Source of the DNA: Xenia sp. Carnegie-2017
Lineage: Eukaryota; Cnidaria; Anthozoa; Malacalcyonacea; Xeniidae
Reading direction: 5' to 3'
Assembly: GCF_021976095.1 (NCBI RefSeq)
Contig: NW_025813469.1
Span: forward strand, 2,840,581 to 2,904,580
Length of the DNA stretch: 64,000 bases
The translations under genes were made by a program, and so were the position numbers. This document shows, one piece after another, positions 48,566-59,500 of the stretch (the stretch's first letter is position 1; the number at the start of each line of letters is the position of its first letter). Under the pieces are notes generated by a model. The model had not been told where the DNA came from and ran no database searches. It saw only the letters and a list, made by a program, of their open reading frames with translations.

Positions 48566-48740
48566 ACGACGAGTTTTTTTAAACTAGACATGTTTCGACA
48601 TCTCATGATGCCATCTTCAGTATAAGTGAAATAATAAATAATACAAGGTTTATATAAAAGTAATATGATACATATATAACAATAATAAGGAAATAGGATA
48701 AATTAATGGAGAGCGTTTGAGCGTAATTTGAACTAATATA
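48566..48740 (-). mobile_element. Penelope-like 3' tail fragment
   Basis: A duplicate of 45,192-45,370. Confidence 0.8.
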
Positions 48741-48797
48741 GAATTCGTTAGGGATATGCTATATTATAGAATATCTTTACAAACAACTCTATGAACA

Positions 48798-49008
48798 ATA
48801 TCAAATTCAAGTGTGCTTTACCTCTATACCTAACATTCGGAGCTCGCTAGACGCGATTCCCAAGACTGATATTGACGAAAATTGTGTTCAGGATTGGGTA
48901 AAAAATAATCTGGAAATTGTAAATCGTGATGAAATAAATTCATTGCGCGAATTGAATTTTTATTTGTCGCTATTTCTAATAACGAATGAACTCAAGGCCT
49001 CTGTATAA
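48798..49008 (+). pseudogene. 3' fragment of the helical-bundle gene (3c)
   Basis: The same C-terminal piece as at 45,429, with PNIRSSLDAIPKTDI and CVQDWVKNN. It lies 3,369 bp further on, and the start of the gene is missing. Confidence 0.85.
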
Positions 49009-49197
49009 AAAAAATGATCATTCAGATGGTTTTTGATTTAATAACTTCAATTCGACAATAAAATTTTGGCATGTTGTTTTATAAATTTTGCATGAAAATT
49101 AATTATTGGACTCGTTGATAATCACTTGAGAGTGGCTGCAGATTTTACCATTTATATGTCCTTTTAATCGATGATTATAATAACCCTACATAATCTT

Positions 49198-49294
49198 AGG
49201 TTTATATAAAAGTAATATGATACATAAATTACAACAATAATAAGGAAATTAGATAAATTAATGGGGAGCGTCCGGGCGTATTATAAACTAATAT
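49198..49294 (-). mobile_element. Third Penelope-like tail piece
   Basis: A shorter part (GGTTTATATAAAAGTAATAT through GGGGAGCGTCC) joined directly to the 3' flank of fragment 3c. The junction marks a recombination point back into unit-type sequence. Confidence 0.75.
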
Positions 49295-49789
49295 AGAATT
49301 CGTCAGGGATATGCTATATTATAGAATATCTTTATAAACAACTCTATGAACAACTCTATATTTTTTAATTTTCATTTTCTACTGAGCCGCACCTCAAGAT
49401 ACGTAGTCATAGTGCAGTAACACAGTTGCTTAGGATAGCTAACACATCGTTAATGATCAAAAACACCGTTTGAATTGAATCATTCAATTGAATAATCATT
49501 GAATCATCATCAGAGTACGACAAATTTTATCTTTCACACTTCTCGAGTGGCGGGATTGCCATTAAATTTTCATCACCTTTATACTTTTATACACACATCG
49601 GCTTAAAACACATAATACAAATACATGTTCGATTCTTCTACTGAAGTAGATGGTTGTCTTATAATAAACATGAAAATTGCAGCTGCATATGTAAATCATT
49701 AAATAGGAAAACAAAGCACGTATTGTACAAAAGTACCGTTCCAAAGCAATTATTTGCATGTTTAATGTAAGAAACGCAACTATCTTACA
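49295..49789. other. Unit spacer
   Basis: Matches 16,568-17,050 and 30,521-31,019. No gene. Confidence 0.6.
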
Positions 49790-50545
49790 ACAAGGGTCAA
49801 TTATTTACCAAATATGCCCAAATTCGCCAATACTGAATCGTATGTTGACGATACCAAATTGTTTATGTCTGCGAATTGGAATAGTTTGGACAACGGACGC
49901 AAAAAGCTTAAGCGGGATTTGGATAACGTTGCGGGATGGAGTGGTTGGAATAAATTATTGATAAATCAGTTTCTGGGAGAGTCTCCCGCACCATCAGTAA
50001 GGATCTTGGCGTAACTTTGGATCGAGAACTCGCCTTTGATGAGCATATAAATAATGTGGTAAAGTGTTGTAATTACTCGTTATGCCAGATCTCAGGAGTT
50101 GGGCATCTGTTCAATAATGAACACGTAGAAGATATTCTCAACTTATTAGTCTTCAGCAAATTATATCCTAGTTCCATTGTGTGACCAAACACAACAAAGA
50201 GAAATGTTGCTAAGTTACAGCAAGTACCGAATTTTGCTGCAAGAATGTGGACAATAAGAAAAAATTTGAGCATATAACCCCGACGTTGAAACCCTGAATG
50301 TCTTCCAGTATCTGATAAGTTGTGTTTAATGACGCTATCATGACTTAAAATGTATGAACGGTCAAGCACCGTCCTATTTGTGTTCCAGGAAGACAAACAC
50401 GTGTGGGCAAACACATCGATATAATACCAGACTTTGATCCTCCAGCAAAATAAAAGAAAAACTCTGTAGAACATCCACAGGTCAACGATCTTTTTAGTTA
50501 GAGCTATTGATCTGTGGAACTGTAGTATTGGAAACAATATCTAAA
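49790..50545 (+). mobile_element. LINE reverse transcriptase fragment (CR1/L2-like), longest copy
   Basis: It begins in the RT active-site region (KFANTESYVDDTKLFMSANW holds the YxDD box). After a deletion relative to the B copy it continues through a DLGVTLDRELAFDEHINN segment and HLFNNEHVEDILN, and then into C-terminal blocks absent from the other two pieces (LYPSSIV, a FAARMWTIRKNFEH region). Its frames are broken. It is the best source for classifying the family. Confidence 0.8.
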
Positions 50546-51070
50546 AAAAAAATTTGTCAATTTTTAAAAAAGAATTTCAAGTGGCTTTAATGAACAGATT
50601 TTTAGATTCTTGATTTAAATATTGTAGAATATGTTGCATGCATATTATCTGAAAAATTGTACTGAGTTTTTAAAATAGTTTTTAAACTTGCAATAGTTCA
50701 CTGAAAAGCTCTTTCTGGGAAAATGGCTAATAAGTTCTACTACTACTACTACTACTACTACTTGTAAGATTGAGACAATTTTTGCATTATTTAACCATAT
50801 CATCTTGATATCATTGTGTTAATAAACAGAAAATATTGAAAATATAGAACTTGAATTAAATATTGAAACAAGTAAGAGTCAAAATAAATCAAAAGTTCAA
50901 TGGATCATTTCATTTTTTGTATATGAATATTATTATTTCAAACCAATATCATTTAAGAATTTTTATCTTCTTTTTTAAAACTGAAGATTGGTAAACAATC
51001 ATAACGTTTCTAGATGCGTGACTTGCTTGATTTATCCACCATTATGTACAATGATCATTACATTTTTATT
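50546..51070. other. Upstream region of gene copy 4, with a (CTA)n microsatellite
   Basis: The trinucleotide run at about 50,736-50,762 has nine CTA units. Otherwise AT-rich with no feature seen until the splice acceptor TTTTTATTACAG at about 51,063-51,074. The equivalent leader exon was not found. Confidence 0.6.
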
Positions 51071-51088
51071 ACAGATATCTCAAAGAGA

Positions 51089-52276
51089 ATGGAAGCACAA
51101 GGGAGTAACAAAAATGAGGAAAACATCATTGGACATGAGATTAAGACTCTCTCATTCCATCTTGGCGAAATAAAGATACTAAAAAATTTTGCAGAGTCAC
51201 TTCAGTCTCTTTACTACCATAAGAAATTGAACAGATCATTAACAGACAACAAATCTAATGATGTTTTGGAGTATGAAAAAATACTAGATGAGACAAGAAA
51301 TAATGCCGTTAAATATGTAAAGTCACACTTACCGAAGGTGGAAAATTTACTGACTTCTATTCAGACTTTATTTGAATACTACAACAGCTTTTCTGACGAA
51401 GAGTGGCTTAAAGATATCAATGAAGATATTAAAGAAAGCAAAAAGATAGCAGAAGAAGTCCAAGAAATACATGAGTTGATAAAACTGGAAGAGCGTCCTA
51501 ACACGACAAAAGCTGTTGTTAAAAAACTGAAGAAGAATGAGGATTTGAAAACGCAAATTAACAAGTGGGAAAAAAATGCAAAAGTAGTTATGACCAACGT
51601 CGTGCAACATGTAGACCATTCTTCTAAACCGAACGAATGTTCAGAATTTTTTTCTAATCATGAGGAAGATATACAGCAGAAACCTTCTGGATCTGAAAAG
51701 AAGCAACAAAAAGAAAATACAACTCATTGTCATAAAAAAGAAGATGTACAGCTGGAAGTTTCTAGTAAATCTGGATTTAGGAAGAAACAAAACGAAAATG
51801 CAACTCATTTTTATAAAGAAGGAGATATACAGCAGGAAGATTCTCATCATTTTGAATCTAAAGCAAAGGAGTACTTAGCAAAGGCAACAGCATTTCAAAA
51901 AGAGATAGATTTGAGGCAGAAAAACGTTTCAGTCGTGAACACGAAGCTGATCGATTCACTGCAGCACTATATCAATAGCGTTTGTGGAATAACAGAATTC
52001 ATTTTTTTCCTTGAGAAAGATATAAGCTGCTTGCTCGGATCAAAAAATGATCTTGAAAAATATAGAAAACATCATTTTCAAGTAATGAAAGAGAAAAGCA
52101 AAGAAATCGTTCATAAAATTCAAGAGTTCTTTGGCTTTATACCTGACATTCGTAGCACCATAAAAGCGGTTCCTAATAACGCCAATGATAAAAATTTTGT
52201 CGACGAATGGTTGCAGAGTAAGCTGAAGGAAATAGAAAAAGAAACGGGCGTGGAAATGAGTTCGTCGACCACTTGA
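51089..52276 (+). CDS. Tandem helical-bundle family protein, diverged copy 4
   Basis: The protein has 395 residues from the ATG at 51,089. That start matches the family: acceptor, then TCTCAAAGAGAATGG as in copies 1-3, so the upstream in-frame ATG at 51,014 lies in the intron. It keeps NFAESLQSLYYHKKL, LFEYYNSFSDEEW, a helix INSVCGITEFIFFLEKDI, and PDIRSTIKAVPNN followed by VDEWLQSKLKEIE. The middle (residues ~180-260) has two or three imperfect repeats built on an NxTH..KKEDVQ / NATHFYKEGDIQQ pattern that copies 1-3 lack. It is Lys/Glu-rich with no signal peptide, and its function is unknown. It is far more diverged than copies 1-3, so the family predates the recent array. Poly(A) signal at 52,328-52,333. 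Confidence 0.8.
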   Translation: MEAQGSNKNEENIIGHEIKTLSFHLGEIKILKNFAESLQSLYYHKKLNRSLTDNKSNDVLEYEKILDETRNNAVKYVKSHLPKVENLLTSIQTLFEYYNSFSDEEWLKDINEDIKESKKIAEEVQEIHELIKLEERPNTTKAVVKKLKKNEDLKTQINKWEKNAKVVMTNVVQHVDHSSKPNECSEFFSNHEEDIQQKPSGSEKKQQKENTTHCHKKEDVQLEVSSKSGFRKKQNENATHFYKEGDIQQEDSHHFESKAKEYLAKATAFQKEIDLRQKNVSVVNTKLIDSLQHYINSVCGITEFIFFLEKDISCLLGSKNDLEKYRKHHFQVMKEKSKEIVHKIQEFFGFIPDIRSTIKAVPNNANDKNFVDEWLQSKLKEIEKETGVEMSSSTT

Positions 52277-52454
52277 TTTCTTCAGCTTTTTCTACTTTTA
52301 AAAAGAAACCAGATGTCCCTTCCCTTCAATAAAGTGTAAACTTAGATGGTTCTCAAACTAAATCGATTAGCTTTCACTAAAGATTGCCATGTTCATATAT
52401 GAATTTTTGCATGAAAACATTAATAGGACTAGTGGGTAAAACATTAATAGGACC

Positions 52455-52604
52455 AGTGGCGTAGCCAGCCCGCAATTTTGGTCGTGCTATGTAAATTTCC
52501 GATCATTATCGTTGTTTATTTCTTTAGAATCTATTGTTTTTACAGCAAGTGAACACAAAATAATTTACACAGCACGACCAAATTTGCGGGCTGGCTACGC
52601 CACT
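52455..52604. mobile_element. 150-bp palindromic MITE
   Basis: The left end AGTGGCGTAGCCAGCCCGCA and its inverse GCGGGCTGGCTACGCCACT at the right form inverted repeats of about 45 bp (including GGTCGTGCTATGTAAATT / AATTTACACAGCACGACC). Ends of this type are common in hAT-like non-autonomous elements. I could not define a clean target-site duplication. It sits in the 3' flank of gene copy 4. Confidence 0.85.
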
Positions 52605-52659
52605 TATAGTCACCTAGAAGTGGCTGCCAATTTTATTTTTTTATCTTTTTAAGCAGTAA

Positions 52660-53200
52660 TTATTATTAAGCCCTTAATAACCAAGCGCGAGGTCTTTACG
52701 GAGAAATAACGGACCGAGGTGTTTTAGTAAAGACCGAGCCCATAAGGCGAGGTTTCTACAAAATGACAGAGGTCCGATATTTCTCAGTAAAGACGGGGAA
52801 AGCGAGGTTATGTAAAGGTTAATGATATGGCATTATTTGACCTGAAACTAAGCTTGCTTTCTTTCTCATCCTTGCTGTTTTTATGGGTTGATTTTCACTT
52901 TTCTAGTTTTTGTCCATAAAAATATATCGTTTTTAATTGTATCGTCTGGATAGTTAAACTGTTTGTCAAATGTTTCTTCTTCGAATTACATTCCTAAATA
53001 GTTTTTTGTTTTGTTTATTTTGCATTTTGCATTACGAAGTCTGTCTACATTTGACAGTATGATTATGCGTTTTGGACCGTGGTCGATTACCGGCAAATAA
53101 TGGACCGGCAAAAATGTTTTTTAGCCAGTCAAAGTGCGCCATTTTTCCGGAAGTGACGCTTGCCATATAATAAAATCCTATATAATCTTTCGGCCTTATA
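52660..53200. mobile_element. Possible non-autonomous DNA transposon
   Basis: Less AT-rich DNA with recurring GCGAGGT(C/T)T and AGTAAAGAC motifs (TAACCAAGCGCGAGGTCTTT, AAAGACGGGGAAAGCGAGGT) and later GGACCGTGG, GGACCGGC. It resembles interspersed repeats that I recall from cnidarians. Its ends and inverted repeats are not resolved by eye. Confidence 0.35.
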
Positions 53201-53575
53201 TCCAGCCAAGTTATTTAAGACATGTAAAAATTAAATTTTCTGGCGGAGTTATTTTAGTTTAAAATTCACAAAATTAAATATTATTAAGGCAACTTCCAAC
53301 TTAGGATTATTTTGTAGCCCCAACAAAATACAACTGACAACTCAATGCAGTTTGTAATAGTTTTTTTAATTTTGGCATTTTGTGTTTCATTCAACATGTT
53401 TAAGGAGTCCCACGAGTTTCAAATTAGTTAGATTTTTCAGATGCTTCTATGAGACATGAACTTGCATGGCATGCTTGCACATGATATGTAGATAAACAAT
53501 CATTCTTATTGTGACAATAGATTTGCCCTGCAGGCGGAAAGCAAATTCTTAATATAAAGATATTTGCCGAAAATA

Positions 53576-53940
53576 TAACTTTTGATAAGGCCATGGATAG
53601 AATATTTTATTAATAATAACTTTACTCCTAAAGCATATGAGCTATCCATCCACGAAAGCCTCTTTTCTCCAAGCTTAACCATACTCTCAATGTCCATGCA
53701 AGGCAGTTCTATCACCATTAAACCTTAACCAATTCAATTTAACCCCACTCTATTCTTTTACACAAATCCCACCACATTGTTATCATCACATTTTATAACC
53801 AAATAATCTTTAAATATCGCATAATTAGTATATATGTTTGCAAACTTCCTATGTGTAATACATTGCAATGTTTTGTCTTAAGTTAAAGATGAAACGTTAT
53901 TATTAATAAAACCTTTTATCCATGGCCTTATACAAAGTTT
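53576..53940. mobile_element. 365-bp MITE with 46-bp inverted repeats
   Basis: Left arm 53,576-53,625 (GATAAGGCCATGGATAG, TTATTAATAATAAC) and right arm 53,890-53,940 (GTTATTATTAATAAAACC, ATCCATGGCCTTATAC) are inverted copies with a few mismatches. The centre has no coding sequence. Superfamily not assigned. Confidence 0.75.
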
Positions 53941-54640
53941 AATGTTGAAAGATTTAGATTCATTTAGTAATAAAGTTTGTGTCAACCAAAACACTTTTCT
54001 GATTCTACATTCAAAATCCAACCACACCATCACAACTTAAACACCAGACAATTATTGTTAGTACAAATACTTGCATATGTAACATCAGATTCCCGCAGAT
54101 CTTCTGCTTTAACGCAAACGTATCTCCTACACTAGATGTCCATCAGACAAATACATTAGGACCCTTGTAGCTATGTATACAAATTTACCTAAAGTATGTT
54201 TGACTTCAAAGAATCGTTGGACAAGATTACAACAATTATCGATCCAGATACATTGGTTCACTGTGCGTATCGTAAAGAGAATACGGTCTACCCAGGACAA
54301 TCATATAAGTCAGTGACCAAAAGTGTTAAACATTCAGCATAAATCAATTTGCCTTGAGAAGCAAGAGTGTATAGCAATTTGTTACAAGCTGAATGGATTG
54401 AGAATAGTGGTCACTATGGTGTGATATATAATTTCTGAGAGAAAGAACACGCAAGGGAAGTTTGGAAGAATATTATATTCATTAAATAAACCATGTTAAG
54501 AGGAAGAGAAAGAAGGTAAACTTCAAACTTGTTTTGTGATTGTGTGGGATTCGAATAGAAATCTTATAAATACGTGAGTGTATTTCCCTGAAATTATGAT
54601 CGAATCATTTCAAAGTACTTTAAAATTTGTGGTTTTGAAT
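53941..54640. other. No recognisable feature
   Basis: AT-rich and single-copy within the window. Confidence 0.5.
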
Positions 54641-55387
54641 TTGTAAAAATATATCATACAAAGATCATGTATATAAGTGTCGTCACATGCATGCTATCGC
54701 ACATGAAGACGCAAAAACGTATATAAATTATAGCAAAAAAGCTGAAAAATTGCTGTAGTCAGTGTTTGAAATTGAAACAATGTACTAAACATGGCGAGTC
54801 CGGTAAGGGTATCATAAGATAGCTGTATTACGTACAGACAGTTACATCTATATACAATGCATGGACTTAAATTTAGAACATGATGTCGCCGATAAATTTA
54901 TATTATTTTAATTCTCCACGAAACTTAATGTTTATAGTATGCAATCAAATGTTAAGAATGTTAACAATATATTGTATTTTTTTTGTGCACCTGTTCATTT
55001 CGACACACCTACTGTGTTTTTAATTAAAAAGTTCCAATGATGACTTTAGGGTATTTTAATTACTAAGAATGCAGTCTATTTCAAATAATGATACCGACAA
55101 AAACAACTAACCAACACAACAAAGATGACAATTAGAATATAAATAGCAAACTGCTTCTCTTTACGATGGTTCAAAAGAACTATAAACGAGAATCTCCTCT
55201 TGCCTTAAACAGCCCAATAAGCCTTAATAAGCACAAATTAAGAAGCCCAACAATAACAAGGGTTGTAAGATTTAGATCATTTAAAAATTTTTTGCAGTTT
55301 TTCTTTAATCTGGTAAATGAGGTGCTAATTTATCCGCCATTACAATGATATGATCATATTCTTATTATAACAAAATAAATACTTCAA
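54641..55387. repeat. Diverged copy of the gene-flanking block
   Basis: It matches 14,860-15,500 in order: a CATGCATGCTATCGCACATGA region, CTGTTCATTTCGACACACCT, AAAAAGTTCCAATGATGACT, then GATACCGACAAAAACAAC and ACGATGGTTCAAAAGAACTA. The match is clear but much weaker than among units A-C, so this is an older duplicate lying directly before gene copy 5. Confidence 0.75.
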
Positions 55388-55697
55388 TGACAATGACATG
55401 GGCACGAGACGGCAACCAGCAATGAACGTGAGATTGAACTTTTTGTAAACCATCTTGAAAAACTACAAAAATTGGAGAATTTTGCTGAGTCACTTCAATC
55501 TTTCTACCAGAATACAAAATTGAGCAGTTCAGTTTCTTACGATGATAATGATTTTGTTAAAGAGTTTAAAAATATCCGAGACAAACCAAAAGATGATGCA
55601 TTAGTATTTTTAAATATACACCTGAAGATCACAAAAATTTTTTTACAGAGAATCGAACACTTCATTGCACAATTCTAGGATTTAACGTACGAAGAGT
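55388..55697 (+). pseudogene. 5' fragment of the helical-bundle gene, copy 5
   Basis: It is related to the first ~90 residues of the family: LENFAESLQSFYQNTKLSSS, FKNIRDKPKDDALVFLNIHL and a TYEE end. Gene-like sequence stops at about 55,697, where the flank of the MULE element begins. I found no continuation on the far side of the element. It is a truncated, non-functional-looking relic. The DNA in front (CTAATTTATCCGCCATTACA) resembles the stretch before copy 4. Confidence 0.8.
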
Positions 55698-56546
55698 TTT
55701 GGTGTTCTGGGGTAATAATTACACCAAAAAGTGGGAAAATTTCTTTACCTTGAAGATGGGGTGAATCAAAGTAGAGGGTAAAAATTACAACCTACGTCTG
55801 GGGTAAAACTACAATTGATAAAACAAATATGGCGGATTTTTAAGGAATGACTTGCAGCTAAATCGAGAGATCGGCGCACAGAAGCCATATTGAAATTTGT
55901 CACGTGAAACGTGAACTGAAAGATAAATATTAAATGTCACCATCGTTACGCGCGCGAATTGTGTTATCGTCTTGCCGCGAAATACGATTTTACCCACTTT
56001 AACTTTTTTGTAAAAAAACATCATCGTATGCGCATTGTCAACTTTCTTGTTCTCCTTCCATTGTATTGCTCTATAATAAAGCTAAATATCTTGACGTTTT
56101 AAGTTCTTTATTATTCGTGAAAAGCGGTATGTGGAATAACAATACGAAGGTATTGCAAGTTTAATTGCTTCATCACACTAAGCATATGCACATACATTAA
56201 CTGAATTGCAAACACTACTCTCGCTGCAGAGTAAGTCACAATACATGAAACTACTTGACAACTGCCGTATTGGCAATATTTTGAAATAATTGGTAATAAT
56301 TATAACAATATCAGCAGTGTTGTTATTATAGTATTTTAAATTTATAATAAGCTACTAAACAAAAACATATTCTGACTTACCCCGGAACTTCCACTGCATT
56401 GCACTACTTGCAAATTTTATGCAGTTATTTAGGTTATTTAGTTCAGACCTTTGCAGTGCAATTGGGTGGGGGTGCAAGGCAACATGAATATAGGCCCTGA
56501 CATGACATAGGATTAAAGTCTCGCATTAAAAATTCATAATATAGAA
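55698..56546. mobile_element. Presumed 5' flank of the MULE element
   Basis: It starts where the gene copy 5 similarity ends. Three short direct repeats are clear: GGGTAATAATTACAC (55,710), GGGTAAAAATTACAAC (55,776) and GGGTAAAACTACAAT (55,801). Subterminal repeats of this kind often bind transposase. Terminal inverted repeats are not proven. CAGACCTTTGCA at 56,444-56,455 recurs inverted at 60,189-60,200. Confidence 0.4.
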
Positions 56547-59500
56547 ATGGAAATTAGTTTTGTTAATTGTATGTACATAATTCATTTGGAGGTTTTGTCT
56601 CTCAAAAAAGCTTCAAAAAAGATAGAGCCAGTACTGAGCAAGCTAACTAGAGGTCAGGCTTTTGATTCTTTGTTGCCAAAGATTGAGAAATGGTTTACCA
56701 AAGGTGTAATTTGCAGTACAGATGATGATTCAGTTGTTAATCCTTGCCATGTAACATCTATGCCAAGTATGGACCAGTTGCAACAATGGAGAAAAATAGT
56801 TGAGGCATCAAATAAAAGCAAAGGAGCATGTATCAACACATCACAAAGAAGGTTAGATATCAATTGCATCACCAATCTGCAGAAATTTCACACCTTAAAA
56901 AGCATACAAGTAGAAGTCGAAGAGGAAATTGCCTGGTTTTCACGACCATTGAACAAACCAGACATGGTGGTGGAACATCCATCAGCTGCCTCAATTACAG
57001 CCTTTCAGAAGCTTTTGTACAGAACCCCATATAGTGAGATTATGAAAGAACGAGGATTGTCATCCAATGAGATGTCCAGGTTATGTGTTGACAGATGGGT
57101 GTCAAGTGACCACACATGCTGGTTGACAACAAACCTAAACCAAAAGAAAACAGATACATATTATGTGTACCTCAATGGAACAAAACCAACCACAACAGCC
57201 CAACACCATGCTAAATATGAATTCATTTCAAAATTCTGTTTTGCCATAAATGTTGGTAAAAAAAGCAATGGCAACACATTCCTTGGAGATGATTTGCACC
57301 CCGGAAACCATTGGGTACTTTGCTATGTAGACACTAATGACAAAACATTACATATGGGGATTCATTAGGCTGGCAATTAACAAACACTCTTCTACAAATT
57401 TTAGATAAATTCATCAAGGCACATAATATTTGCGACAGCATAGCCAACTACTCAGTAACAATGACACATGAACCTGATAGCAGATGCCAGGTTAGAGGAG
57501 GACACAAGTGCACAGACAATTGTTCGAAAGCATATCCATTCCGAACAAGTAGCAATGTTTGTGGCGTGGTTGTAATGATTATGATGGCTATATCAAGCTA
57601 TAACTATGCCTTTTTCAAGAGCATGCTATCATTTTCTAAGCCAACCACAAAGAATATTCCATCAATATACCTAAGCAATCCCACACATTACAGCGCATAT
57701 TTACGGATTGTACTTGGATGTTGGATCTCAGATAATGTTGTTAACCTGGCATATGTATTACCACAGTTTTGGAATACTCTACAAAAAGGGATTTTACTAG
57801 AAAATGAAAACACAGCAACAACAGGTAAAATGTCCACCACTACAGACGATAAAACTATTGCAGCTGTTAGCAAGGTCACTGTAGAGGACAAAATCATCAC
57901 AGCTGAAATCAAGCACATCACTATAGAAGACATTGCGACCTTCACTACAGAAAATGAGAATACAGTTATTACAAAAGACAATAAAAGAAAGAAACAATAT
58001 CATTGCTCCGAATGTCATTTAGTTTTTTCTCGTCAATACAACTTGAATCGTCATGTGCTGCGGCAGCATGTAAATGACGGGATGGGCAATTCTAATTGCC
58101 AAGTCTGCAAGCTTAGTTGTCAGAAGATTCAGCAGCTAAGAGAGCATTTAAGCAAAGCACATGGCATGGCAATGGAATCTGAAACTGTGCTGTTGGACGA
58201 CATGATAGGTTTGTAGAATTTTACCCTGCTTTTTCACCAGTTATAAATTGCATTTTTATTTGAAGTATGAATAGCATCTGATTTTTGTTAATGAAACAAT
58301 TGAACAGCTTTCGAAGAGTGGAAAGATAAAATTGAAGAGGACTACATATGCTCATACAGAAAGAGAAATGGGGAAAAGAATAATGTGCAATACTTTCAGT
58401 GCAGTCGAGGAAGCAATTATGTACCAAAAGGATCTGAAAAAAAAAGCATCGAGGCACAAGGTAATTGCTGTGCATATACATATTAAATATAACAAGCTGC
58501 TGCAAAAAAGTACAAGCTTATGAGTCATGATTGAATTTCTAGGATCCAGTAAAATTCAGCAAAAGTGCGCTGCTGGCATAAAGGTCACAAAAAGGGATGA
58601 TGGGAAGATACTAGCAGAAATTTGTCACACACATCACGGACACAAAAGGAGGTGCAGCACACATGGCTGTCCAAGGGCAGAAGAAAAGAAATTGCAGCTC
58701 GTCTGCAACAAGGTGTTAGCAGAGACAGAGTTTTGAATAACATCAGAGAAGATGCCACAAAGCACAGTGATTTAGAATTTAAGCGTCACCATCTGGTAGA
58801 TAAAAAAGACATTGGCAACATAAAGACATCTTTTGCACTAAATGATATTCAGAAGCACAGTGATGATCAAACAAGTGTGCGTGCATGGGTTCATGAATGG
58901 GACAAAAGCGAACAAAATCCAATCTTATTTGCTAAGTTTCAAGGAGATGCAGCTCCTGATGATGTGAATATAACAAAAGACGGCTTTTTACTAGTTATTC
59001 AAAATCCATTACAAAAATACATGGCAGAGAAATTTTCAAGAAAGGGAATTTGCATTGACGCTACTCATGGTACAACTGGGTATGATTTCCTTCTTACATC
59101 ACTGGTTGTTTTGGATGAATTTGGGTCTGGTTTCCCAGTTGAATGGTGTCTATCCAACCATGAAGATTTCACTCACATTTGCATATTTTTTGAAAAAATG
59201 AAGAAGAACTGTGGAGTACTACCACCACAATGGCTCATGTCTGATCTTGCAAGTCAGTATTACAATGCATGGTTGGCAATAATGGGTGGACGTCCAAAAC
59301 GTTTGTATTGTACTTGGCATGTGGACCAAGCGTGGCAAGAAGAATTACGCTCTAAAGTTAAAGATACCTTAGTGGCAGCAGAAATTTATAAAATGTTGCG
59401 CACTGTATTGCAGCAAACAGATGAATCATCGTTCAATACATTCCTGAAGCACCCTTTGCAAGAACTTCCAAATTTAAGCAAAGAGTTTTACAAATATTTC

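Noticed and set aside
50073-50537. 154-codon minus-strand frame
   Set aside because: Antisense to the LINE fragment, whose plus-strand RT blocks explain the sequence.
57688-57981. 97-codon minus-strand frame within the MULE
   Set aside because: Antisense to the Thr/Lys-rich linker; Ser/Val-rich with no domain.
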